From positions 1 through 64,000 of the forward strand of contig WGMU01000022.1 of NCBI GenBank assembly GCA_016124895.1: DNA of 64,000 bases, read 5' to 3'. This document shows positions 46,334 to 54,580 of the stretch, one piece after another. Positions within the stretch are counted from its first letter, which is position 1, and every line of letters starts with the position of its first letter. The notes below the pieces were generated by a model, which searched no databases, was not told where the DNA came from, and was given only the letters and a program-made list of their open reading frames with translations. A program made the position numbers and the translations under genes. This DNA is from a bacterium (GTDB lineage: Bacteria > Planctomycetota > Planctomycetia > Planctomycetales > Planctomycetaceae).

Positions 46334-47083
46334 GATTTGGACCAGAAAATGATGGCTCCTGCAGACTCTCTATGGCGGCCCCGGAAGCAGTCCGAGTACC
46401 GAAACGGCGCAGTTCACCCGATCCGCGCAGGCGTTGAAATGGTGTTTTGAGGTCAATGGGCGGAATTCCTGCCTGTCCGTGACGTATGGCCTGTTTCAAC
46501 ACGACAGATCGCGTCACCAGATGCTGGCGAAGAGTCAGCATTTCGTGTTGATCATGACAAACCTCACCGTTCCGCTCTTCCGTCCCGTGACAGCGCTGCG
46601 TTGATGGGAAGCGGCCATCGTCAGAACTTCGATCCGCTCGTCTGCCGTGAGTGACTGGAGAATCCGTCACAGCCTGCCGGCTTCTGAACAGAACAATTCC
46701 CGTCCCGTCCGCGGTGTTTACCGGCCACTTGTGAGGATTGTGTCGAGCTTGTGGAAGGGTTTGCGCGCCGACGCGGGTCTCCGCCATGTGTGGCGTACAC
46801 AGGAATTTGCTCTGCGGTTGCGGTCCTCGGCTGTTCGATGAAGTGAGTGGAGACCCGCCATTCAAGTCGCACGAAACCGGACATCTCGTCGAGGACGGTT
46901 GTGTGTCGTGGTTGCTGTGCGCTGTTATGGAAAGATCGGCCACCTGGCGAGTGTTTCCCGGGAAAACTGCGTCCGGCCGTGGCCGGGGCGACTGACGGAG
47001 CCGTGCTGGATGACGGCTTCTGCTGCGGATGGATTCGGTCACAACGCTGCCTCTGCAGATTCACCGAGAACCGTCCAGCGCCC
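46334..47083. other. 750-base stretch without a convincing gene
   Basis: Between the glycosyltransferase start (minus) and the transporter start (plus). Open frames exist on both strands, the longest about 240 codons on the minus strand at 46320-47042, but the translations are rich in Arg, Ser, His and Pro without recognisable motifs. Divergent promoters must lie here. A GC-rich hairpin (GGCCGTGGCC) occurs near 46975-46984. I cannot tell whether the region holds a small RNA or a decayed gene. Confidence 0.4.
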
Positions 47084-49333
47084 ATGATTCAGGATTTCTA
47101 CACGCGTCACAGCAAGGCCATCATCATCGCGATGTTTGTGTCGCTGGCTGTGCTGACCCCGCTTGCCGAATCGATTCCGCCGAACAACGACACCGAGACA
47201 TGGCTGTCTGACGAAAGTGTAGCCAGGCAGGTTTACGAAGACTTCCGGTTCCATTTCGGCGGTGAAGAAGTCGTTCTGATCGCTCTTGAACGCGAACGTC
47301 ATTCGGACGAATTCATAGAGGCACTGTGTCGCCGCCTGGAACTTTTGAAGACAACTCGCGCAGTGTGGTCGCCGCAGCGACTTTCGCTGATGATGCAGGA
47401 CTTCGGTGTCGATGCGGATGTCGCTGACGCTCGTCTGAAACGCATCGCGCTGTCGGAAGACGGAAAGCTGGCCGGTATCGCTGTTCTGCTCACAGCAGAC
47501 GGACTACGTGATCGTGCCTCGGTGATCGAGCACATCAACGGTGTTCTCAGCTACTGTCAGCTCGATGCCTCCGAACTGAAGATGACCGGGGCTCCGGTGA
47601 TTATCGCGGAGCTGAACCGACTGGGTGGGAAGGAAGCCAACCAGGCGTACTTTGTTATCACCATGCTGATCTGCTCAGGTGTGCTGTGGCTGACGTTTGG
47701 CGAACTGAAGACAGCGGGTCTGATCCTTGCCGAAACGGTCTGGGCTTTCCAATTCACACTTGCGGTCGTCTACTTCTGCGGCGGCGAGATGAATTTCATT
47801 CTCGATTCACTTCCCGTCATGGTGATGGTTTTCACAATGGCGATTGCAATTCATTACCTATACCACTTCACTGCATATACAGATAAGCCCAACGCAATCG
47901 GAGCCACACTGCGAGAGGTTCTGTGGCCGTGCTTTCTGGCGATGCTGACGACAGCCATTGGCCTCGCCTCGCTTGGGATCAGTGATATCGGCCCTGTGCG
48001 ACAGTTTGGAATTGCTACAGCGGGTGGGACAGTGGCTGCCTTTCTCGCCGGGCTCGGTATCACTCCAGCGATTCTGACGGTTTGCCCGCCGGTGAAGTTT
48101 GAACGTTCCTGCTGGCAGCGTCGCTTTCTCTGGCTGGCCGAAACACTGTATCTGCGGCGCAAACTGGTGACCGCCAGCGTCATTGGAATCGTGGCCGTGT
48201 GTGGCCTCGGAGTTTCGTGGATTCGTGCCGAGTTTGCTCCCTTGAAGTTCTTTCCGGAAACATCGCAGGTGCTTCAGGATACGCGGTTCCTGCAGGAACG
48301 GATGGCGAATACGGACTCGGTGGAAGTCGTCATCGACTTCGGAACAGAGCCGATCCCGGATGCAACGAAAGTCGACATCGTCCGCAGTCTCGAAGAGGAC
48401 CTGCGGGCTGTTGAACGCGTGCCTGATGTCCTGTCCGCGGCGACGTTCCTGCCGGATCCACTGCCGCAGGGACTCGACCCCGCACTTCAGAAGATTCAGC
48501 GTTACGCTGCGGACAGCGACTTTATCGGCGATGGTGGCCATTTGTGGCGAGTGTCAGCTCGCGTGCTCCCGGATGAAGATGAGTCAAAACAACAGATTTT
48601 CGAAGCAATCTCGCAGCAGATGAATGTGCGGTCTGCTCAGCTCGGATATCCGATTATCTGTACTGGAATTGCCCCGCTGATCGAACGAGCGCAGCACGAC
48701 ATCTTCGATGGGTTCTGGAAGAGCGTCTTCACGGCATTCCTGCTGATCACTGCCGTCATGATGGTCTGTCTCCGCTCACCACTGGCTGCCGGCGTCGCGA
48801 TGGTCCCGAACGTCACACCGATTCTACTGGTGTTCGGTTCGCTTGGCTGGATGGGCATTGCGACCGACATTGGTACCATGATGACGGGTAGTATTGCTCT
48901 GGGGATTGCTGTGGATGGAACTTTCCACTTCCTGACGCGCTATCGCGAAGTGTTCGAGCAGACGGGCGACTCACGCAGTGCGACGCGCGATGCCCTGATT
49001 ACAACAGGGCCACCCATCGTTCAGGCAACGCTGATTACAGGGCTCGGAATGCTGGCACTGGGAATGAGCAATTTCGGTCCGACGTATCGCTTTGGAATTC
49101 TGATGGCCGTTTCGCTGGCCGTCGCGCTCGTTGGGGATCTCATCCTGCTGCCTTGCCTGTTGTACCTGCGTCCGAACCGCTCGACTCTGCAGGGCACCAC
49201 TGATGGTCACGTCGACGAGACAGAAGGCGGAACCGTGGCCGCGGACCATCAGGTTGCCACTCCTCACGCCGACTTCGGCCAGAGAGCGGGTACCCTCGAA
49301 CCCAGCGTCCTGAGATTTCGGCGGACGGGCTGA
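47084..49333 (+). CDS. MMPL/RND superfamily transporter
   Basis: A 749-residue exporter-like protein of the HAE3/MMPL type. ATG 47084 (MIQDFYTRHSKAIIIAMFVS) gives the expected cytoplasmic start and first helix; the in-frame extension to 46847 is unlike protein. A periplasmic domain with PPNNDTETWLSDES follows helix 1, then five helices beginning VITMLICSGVLWLTFGELK, and the second half repeats the plan with FWKSVFTAFLLITAVMMV and GSIALGIAVDGTFHFLTRYREV. The GIAVDGTFHFL motif in the fourth helix of the second half fits the proton-relay region of MMPL proteins. It probably moves lipids or hydrophobic molecules using the proton gradient; the cargo is unknown. It stands as a single gene. Confidence 0.9.
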   Translation: MIQDFYTRHSKAIIIAMFVSLAVLTPLAESIPPNNDTETWLSDESVARQVYEDFRFHFGGEEVVLIALERERHSDEFIEALCRRLELLKTTRAVWSPQRLSLMMQDFGVDADVADARLKRIALSEDGKLAGIAVLLTADGLRDRASVIEHINGVLSYCQLDASELKMTGAPVIIAELNRLGGKEANQAYFVITMLICSGVLWLTFGELKTAGLILAETVWAFQFTLAVVYFCGGEMNFILDSLPVMVMVFTMAIAIHYLYHFTAYTDKPNAIGATLREVLWPCFLAMLTTAIGLASLGISDIGPVRQFGIATAGGTVAAFLAGLGITPAILTVCPPVKFERSCWQRRFLWLAETLYLRRKLVTASVIGIVAVCGLGVSWIRAEFAPLKFFPETSQVLQDTRFLQERMANTDSVEVVIDFGTEPIPDATKVDIVRSLEEDLRAVERVPDVLSAATFLPDPLPQGLDPALQKIQRYAADSDFIGDGGHLWRVSARVLPDEDESKQQIFEAISQQMNVRSAQLGYPIICTGIAPLIERAQHDIFDGFWKSVFTAFLLITAVMMVCLRSPLAAGVAMVPNVTPILLVFGSLGWMGIATDIGTMMTGSIALGIAVDGTFHFLTRYREVFEQTGDSRSATRDALITTGPPIVQATLITGLGMLALGMSNFGPTYRFGILMAVSLAVALVGDLILLPCLLYLRPNRSTLQGTTDGHVDETEGGTVAADHQVATPHADFGQRAGTLEPSVLRFRRTG

Positions 49334-49462
49334 CTGATGCTCGCAGGTGGTGCTCCACGCCCCGCGGTGACTGTTACTTTCTGACAGGACGGTCGGAATC
49401 CGGCGATTGACTTGCCAGGATCGGGCGTCGTCAAACCCTGTCATGGAAAGTGAGGAGTTCTC

Positions 49463-50794
49463 ATGTCGCCGTTCAATTCGCATCGTCAGGTCAGCCGTCG
49501 TTTGTTTCAACATTCTCTACTGGCCGTCGCCTTTGGTGGAACGGGAGTGCTCAGTTATCTGCATGGCCAGGACCAGAGAACTCGCAGTGCAGGTTCGTCG
49601 CAGTCGGCAGGCGCTGATGCCCGCTACGGGAACGAGCAGAGAATTGACCATTCGTCAGTTGAGGACATTCCGCATCGCCGCGAGCGGATTCGAGTCACGA
49701 AGTTCGAAACATTTCTCGTCCAGCCTCGCTGGCTGTTTCTGAAGGTTCATACGGATGCCGGACTGGTCGGCTGGGGTGAGCCGATCGTCGAAGGCCGGGC
49801 GAAGACCTGCGCCGCCGCTGTTGAAGAGATCGGTCGCTATCTGATTGGAAAGGACCCGCGCGACATCGTCCATCACTGGCAGGCGATGTACCGGCACGCG
49901 TTCTATCGGGGTGGCCCGGTCCTCACGAGCGCAATCAGCGGTATCGATCAGGCGCTGTGGGACATCAAAGGCAAGGCACTCGGCATTCCCGTTTACGAAC
50001 TGCTGGGTGGGCCGACGCGTAGCCGCGTTCGCGTCTACGCGCACGTGAAAAATGACCCCGAACTTTTGAAGCAGCGGAAGTCCGAGGGCTTTCGAGCATT
50101 TAAGACCGGAGTGCTGAACGGCACGGACGCGGGCATGGTCGCGTCCCGCCAGTTCATTCGCGAAGCTGCCGACAACTTTGCAGCCCTGCGCGAAGCTGGC
50201 GGTGATGATGTCGATATTGGTATCGACTTTCACGGAGCGATTACTCCGCAGACGGCGAAACTGTTGATCAAAGCACTCGAACCCCACCAGCCGTTGTTTA
50301 TTGAAGAGCCGATCGCCTGCCAGCATGTCGATCTGATGGCCGGGATCGCTCGCGGAACGCATCTGCCGATCGCAACCGGCGAGCGCATCTTCACGAAGTG
50401 GGGCTTCCGCGAAATTCTCGAAAAGGGTGCCGCGACTATTCTGCAGCCAGACCTGTGCCACGCGGGTGGGATCACCGAGTGTCGACTGATTGCCGGCATG
50501 GCCGAGGCGTATTACGCCGCCATCGCGCCGCACAATCCACTCGGACCAATCTCACTGGCATCGGGCATCCAGCTCGCCGCGGCGATTCCGAACTTTCTGT
50601 GTCAGGAGCAGGTCAGTCTCGGCGAGGGTTACCTCAAGCAGCCATTTGTCGTGAAAGACGGCTACGTCGAGTTGCCGACCGCTCCGGGTCTGGGTATCGA
50701 AGTCGACGAGGCCGCGCTGCAGGACAAGCTCGGTCACGACTGGATCAACAAACAGACGTTCGACCGGCGTGACGGTTCGGTCCTCGACTGGTAA
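49463..50794 (+). CDS. Galactonate-dehydratase-like enolase-superfamily enzyme with Tat-like leader
   Basis: A 443-residue protein; GTGAGGAG precedes ATG 49463. From residue about 75 it matches D-galactonate dehydratase (DgoD). Metal ligands D255, E281 and E307 and catalytic H257 and H357 have the same spacing as D183, E209, E235, H185 and H285 of the E. coli enzyme (recalled numbering). The reaction would be syn-dehydration of an aldonate to a 2-keto-3-deoxy sugar acid. The first 70 residues are extra and begin SRRLFQHSLLAVAFGGTGVLSYL, which resembles a twin-arginine signal, so the enzyme may be exported. No kinase, aldolase or transporter for the product is adjacent. The specificity within the family is not certain. 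Confidence 0.85.
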   Translation: MSPFNSHRQVSRRLFQHSLLAVAFGGTGVLSYLHGQDQRTRSAGSSQSAGADARYGNEQRIDHSSVEDIPHRRERIRVTKFETFLVQPRWLFLKVHTDAGLVGWGEPIVEGRAKTCAAAVEEIGRYLIGKDPRDIVHHWQAMYRHAFYRGGPVLTSAISGIDQALWDIKGKALGIPVYELLGGPTRSRVRVYAHVKNDPELLKQRKSEGFRAFKTGVLNGTDAGMVASRQFIREAADNFAALREAGGDDVDIGIDFHGAITPQTAKLLIKALEPHQPLFIEEPIACQHVDLMAGIARGTHLPIATGERIFTKWGFREILEKGAATILQPDLCHAGGITECRLIAGMAEAYYAAIAPHNPLGPISLASGIQLAAAIPNFLCQEQVSLGEGYLKQPFVVKDGYVELPTAPGLGIEVDEAALQDKLGHDWINKQTFDRRDGSVLDW

Positions 50795-50889
50795 ACGCGG
50801 ATTGCGTTTGCTTCGTGGCGAAACAAGACTTCCCGCAGTCTTTGAGCGTCTGCCTGCCACGCGGGCTCAGGGCCTGCCAGTATAGGACG

Positions 50890-52554
50890 ATGGAGCGCCG
50901 CATCGTGGAGACGCAGACAACTCGGTTGGATGACTCGACACAGCCGCACGACTCGACACAGCCGCACGACTCGCCGCCGCGCCGACCGCTCACCGAGCGG
51001 TATTGCGGACAGGACGTCCAGCCGGCAAAGCTCCGCGAGATTGTCTCGCTGCTGCTGATCGTTGTTCTTGCCGATCAGACCATCTATCGCGGCCAGGGCG
51101 ACTCAGGTTACGCCGCGCTGTTCGCCGGTCTGCCACTGCTGGTTCTGCTGGGAGCCGTTCGGCGTCGAATGCTCCGCGTCCAGTGGCTGATGGCACTGCT
51201 GCTGGCCGGCGTTGTCTCGCGGCTGGTCTGGTGCGGAAATCCGGGAGCGGTCGTTGTCGGAGGGTTTCTGGTTGTCTGCTTTGGAATGGCTCAATGCGGA
51301 GTGACGCCGTGGGTGCTGCATGCGTTCGTGTTTGCCTCGCGCTTGATCGCTGCCGGGCATCGAGCCCTGTCCGAATACTGGCAGCTTCTGTCGCGCTGGT
51401 CGCCGGCCCTTCCACGCGGCGGGCTGCTCGCTGTTGTTTTTCCAGCCGTGACGCTGGCCCTGTTCGGACTGATCTTCGCACTCGCCAATCCTGATCTGCT
51501 GGCCACGATCAGCAGCAATCTCGAACGCATTGCCCGCGTCTTGAATCAGTGGCTGGTCGATTTCACTCCGAGCCCGTTTGAGATTCTCTTCTGGATCGGT
51601 GCAGCCTGGCTGGCCTCCGGAGTGCTGCGGCCGTCACTTGATGACGCTCAGAACGAGTTTTCGCGCGTCGACGTCAGAGAGTCTGGTCGACCGGCTGAAG
51701 CTCCCTTGTACGCCGCGTTTCGGAACACGCTGGTTTCGGTCATCGCGTTATTTGTCGTGTATCTCGTATTCGAGATTCAGACGCTGTGGTTCCGCGAGTT
51801 TCCACAGGGCTTCCACTATTCGGGTTACGCGCACGAAGGAGCGGCCTGGCTCACAGTTGCTCTGGGGCTGGCGACCGGGTTGCTCTCGCTGATTTTCCGT
51901 GGGCAGGTGCTCTCCGATCCGCGTGTCGGTCGGCTGAGAATCCTCGCCTGGTCGTGGTCTGCACTGAATCTGCTGCTGGCAGTCGCAGTGATTCACCGGC
52001 TGCTGATTTATGTCGACTTCAACGGGATGACCCGGATGCGCACGGTCGGCTTCCTCGGGATCAGCTCGGTCATCGTCGGTTTTCTGCTTGTCGTCGCGAA
52101 GATCGTCCGGCAGCAGACGTTTCGCTGGCTGATCCGTCGGCACCTGTGGACCGTGACGTTCGCCGCGTATCTCTACTGCGTCCTGCCTGTCGACGCCTGG
52201 GTCAATCAGTACAACGTCCGTCGGATTCTGAATGGCGATCCCGCACCCTGCGTCCAGATCAGCGAGCATCCGACAAGTACTGAAGGCGTGCTGCAGTTGT
52301 TCCCGCTGCTGGAGTGCGACAACGCGATCATCCGCGACGGCGTGTCCGCGATGCTCTCGCGCGAGCTGGCAGCGGAGCGTCGACATCGCGAGAAGACCGG
52401 ACTGCTTCATTGGACTGCGTACCAGTGTGCCGACGACCGGCTGCTGGAACGACTCGAACAGCAGGCGGCTCGCTGGCCATTGGACGCCGGCGCTGCCAGG
52501 AAGCGAGTGGATGCTCTTGACCGTTTCCATACCTATGCGTGGCAGTGGTTCTGA
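50890..52554 (+). CDS. Polytopic DUF4173/DUF4153-like membrane protein
   Basis: A 554-residue membrane protein from ATG 50890; an upstream GTG at 50815 is less likely. The first 40 residues are hydrophilic and contain a duplicated STQPHD unit encoded by an 18-base tandem repeat. About ten hydrophobic segments follow, such as REIVSLLLIVVLADQTIY, LLAVVFPAVTLALFGLIFALANP and IALFVVYLVFEIQTLWF. WFREFPQGFHYSGYAHEGAAWL and DAWVNQYNVRR are typical of DUF4173/DUF4153 proteins. The final 100 residues are soluble. The function of the family is unknown; in other bacteria related genes lie near two-component systems. Confidence 0.8.
   Translation: MERRIVETQTTRLDDSTQPHDSTQPHDSPPRRPLTERYCGQDVQPAKLREIVSLLLIVVLADQTIYRGQGDSGYAALFAGLPLLVLLGAVRRRMLRVQWLMALLLAGVVSRLVWCGNPGAVVVGGFLVVCFGMAQCGVTPWVLHAFVFASRLIAAGHRALSEYWQLLSRWSPALPRGGLLAVVFPAVTLALFGLIFALANPDLLATISSNLERIARVLNQWLVDFTPSPFEILFWIGAAWLASGVLRPSLDDAQNEFSRVDVRESGRPAEAPLYAAFRNTLVSVIALFVVYLVFEIQTLWFREFPQGFHYSGYAHEGAAWLTVALGLATGLLSLIFRGQVLSDPRVGRLRILAWSWSALNLLLAVAVIHRLLIYVDFNGMTRMRTVGFLGISSVIVGFLLVVAKIVRQQTFRWLIRRHLWTVTFAAYLYCVLPVDAWVNQYNVRRILNGDPAPCVQISEHPTSTEGVLQLFPLLECDNAIIRDGVSAMLSRELAAERRHREKTGLLHWTAYQCADDRLLERLEQQAARWPLDAGAARKRVDALDRFHTYAWQWF
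50932..50973 (+). repeat. 18-base in-frame tandem repeat
   Basis: The unit GACTCGACACAGCCGCAC occurs at 50932-50949 and 50950-50967, with a third partial copy from 50968. It encodes the DSTQPH duplication near the N-terminus of the DUF4173-like protein and could vary in copy number without shifting the frame. Confidence 0.8.
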
Positions 52555-52807
52555 CCGGCCTGCAGGTTCAGCGCAAAGTGGTCCCGGAAACTCGCGAATA
52601 GACACTGAGGTGCAGAGGTTTGAAGTCGATGAGAGTGCTCTGCGTCCTGGCGTGAGAATTGACGTGCAGCTTTGGAAAGCATCGATCTGTCTGGAAAGAG
52701 ATCAGCTCCGGTCGATGGGAATCCGCCGCCAGCCGCTGCTAGAATCCGCGGCTCTTCGTTTTCGGACCTCACACCGCAGAACCCATCTGACAGAAGGAGT
52801 TCCCGCC

Positions 52808-54316
52808 ATGTCCAGAATCACTCGTCGTCGTTTCGTCAAACAGTCGGCCGCTGCGGCATCCGCCGTGCTGGCTGCTCCGTATATCGCGCGTTCTCAGGAT
52901 GCAAACTCGAAGCTGGGAGCCTGCGTCGTTGGTTGCGGCGGTCGCGGTGGCAGCCACATTGGAGCGTACCTGGGGGACTCGCGAACGGACATCGTCGCCA
53001 TTGTCGAAGTCGACTCGAAGATCGCCGACTCCCGCGCCGACCTGATTGCCGGCAAGCAGGGCTTCAAGCCGAAAGTCTTCACCGATATGCGGGAAGCGTT
53101 CGAGTTGCCCGGCGTCGACCTCGTCAGCACGGCAACTCCGAACCACTGGCACGCGCTGGTCGGTGTCTGGGCGATGCAGGCCGGCAAGGATGCGTATGTT
53201 GAAAAGCCCGTCAGCCATAACGTCTGGGAAGGAGCCGCGCTGGTCGCTGCTTCCCGCAAGTATGACCGAATGTGTCAGGTCGGAACGCAGTGCCGGTCGA
53301 GCACGGCCTGCCGCGACGCGGTGCAGTTCATTGCTGACGGTGGCATCGGCGAAGTGAACTTCGCTCGCGGTCTGTGCTACAAACGCCGCAAGTCAATTGG
53401 TCCGCTGGGCGATTACCCGATCCCGCCGAATGTCGACTTCAATTTCTGGAGCGGCCCGGCGACGTACACTGACCCCAGGCTGACCCGCGAGAAGTTCCAT
53501 TACGACTGGCACTGGCAGCGCCATTACGGCAACGGCGACCTCGGCAATCAGGGGCCACATCAGACCGACGTAGCCCGCTGGGGTCTCGGTATCGACAGCC
53601 ATCCGAACACGATCGTCTCGTACGGCGGCCGGCTCGGTTACCAGGCTGAACGTAAGGACGAGAACTACGTCGACGCAGGCGACACGCCGAATACAATCGT
53701 CACCGTGTACGACTACGGCAAGAAGTCGATCGTGTTCGAGACTCGCGGCCTGAGCGTCGATGATTCGGACGACGAGGAACTCAACACCCTCTTCAAGAGC
53801 ACGAAGGGCAACAAGATCGGCGTCGTTTTCTACGGGTCCGAAGGTTACGTCGTCCAGGTGACATACGGGCACTGCATTGCGTACGACAAGGACTTGAAAG
53901 TGATCAAGGAGTTCAAGGGTGGCGAAAACCATTTCGGAAACTTCGTCAGCGCCTGCATCAGCCGCAACCGCGATGAACTGAACGGCGAAGTCCGCGAAGG
54001 CCACCTGTCCGCGTCGATGGCACACCTGGGAACGATTTCGTACTTCCTCGGTGAGCAGAACAAGGTGTCGATCGCCGAAGCTCAGAAGGTGCTGGAAGGC
54101 GTCAAGAGCCTCGACGACAACGCCGCGACGCTGGATCGAACGGTCAAGCACCTGAAGAAGAACGGAGTCGATCTGGAGAAGTACCCGATCGCGTTCGGCC
54201 CGGCGTTGAAATTCGATCCGGAGAAGGAAGTCTTCATCGACAATCCGAAGGCCGACAAGTACCTGACTCGCGAATACCGCGAGCCCTTTGTCTGCCCCAC
54301 CGCGGACAAGGTCTGA
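52808..54316 (+). CDS. Gfo/Idh/MocA family oxidoreductase, Tat-exported
   Basis: A 502-residue protein; AGAAGGAG ahead of ATG 52808 decides the start over much longer in-frame readings. The N-terminus RITRRRFVKQSAAAASAVLAAPYIARSQ is a twin-arginine signal. The nucleotide-binding domain begins ACVVGCGGRGGSHIGAYL; STATPNHWHALV and AYVEKPVSHNVWEG are the family signature, with the catalytic Lys in EKPVSHN. GNQGPHQTDVARWGLG is the conserved active-site segment of the C-terminal domain. The enzyme would oxidise or epimerise a sugar derivative with tightly bound NAD(P). Exported members of this family are very numerous in planctomycetes. A terminator follows. Confidence 0.92.
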   Translation: MSRITRRRFVKQSAAAASAVLAAPYIARSQDANSKLGACVVGCGGRGGSHIGAYLGDSRTDIVAIVEVDSKIADSRADLIAGKQGFKPKVFTDMREAFELPGVDLVSTATPNHWHALVGVWAMQAGKDAYVEKPVSHNVWEGAALVAASRKYDRMCQVGTQCRSSTACRDAVQFIADGGIGEVNFARGLCYKRRKSIGPLGDYPIPPNVDFNFWSGPATYTDPRLTREKFHYDWHWQRHYGNGDLGNQGPHQTDVARWGLGIDSHPNTIVSYGGRLGYQAERKDENYVDAGDTPNTIVTVYDYGKKSIVFETRGLSVDDSDDEELNTLFKSTKGNKIGVVFYGSEGYVVQVTYGHCIAYDKDLKVIKEFKGGENHFGNFVSACISRNRDELNGEVREGHLSASMAHLGTISYFLGEQNKVSIAEAQKVLEGVKSLDDNAATLDRTVKHLKKNGVDLEKYPIAFGPALKFDPEKEVFIDNPKADKYLTREYREPFVCPTADKV

Positions 54317-54363
54317 ACGGAGTCCGTCTGACGGCTCTCAGTCGACACTGTCGCTGAATGAAG

Positions 54364-54399
54364 AAGTCACCCGGTTGCTGCTGCGGCCGGGTGACTTTT
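54364..54399 (+). terminator. Rho-independent-type terminator hairpin
   Basis: AAGTCACCCGG at 54364-54374 pairs perfectly with CCGGGTGACTT at 54387-54397 (11 base pairs, 12-base loop), and the descending arm runs into TTTT. It lies about 50 bases after the oxidoreductase stop. The uridine tract is short, so it may also work as a transcript-stabilising hairpin. Confidence 0.75.
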
Positions 54400-54580
54400 G
54401 GCTGGGATAGAAGACAATAAGGGAACGAAGGAGACCAGTAGAATCGTTCTTCTTGTCTTCGTTGCCTTCTGATGAGTTGCTTTGACAGGACGAGCTTCCG
54501 TTGCACTGACTCACGCATGGTTTGAGTAAAACGCGGCAAATCCAGCTTCCGACAAACGGGATGCGTTCTCACCCCGCAAA

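Noticed and set aside
46320-47042. A 240-codon minus-strand frame in the gap before the MMPL gene
   Set aside because: No ribosome site, no domain, and a shadow-like composition; not enough to call a gene.
46847-47083. N-terminal extension of the MMPL transporter from ATG 46847
   Set aside because: It is Cys/Arg-rich and unlike family members, while ATG 47084 begins right before the first helix.
52232-52807. N-terminal extension of the Gfo/Idh/MocA protein overlapping the DUF4173-like gene
   Set aside because: It is out of frame with a supported gene, and ATG 52808 has a strong ribosome site followed by a Tat signal.
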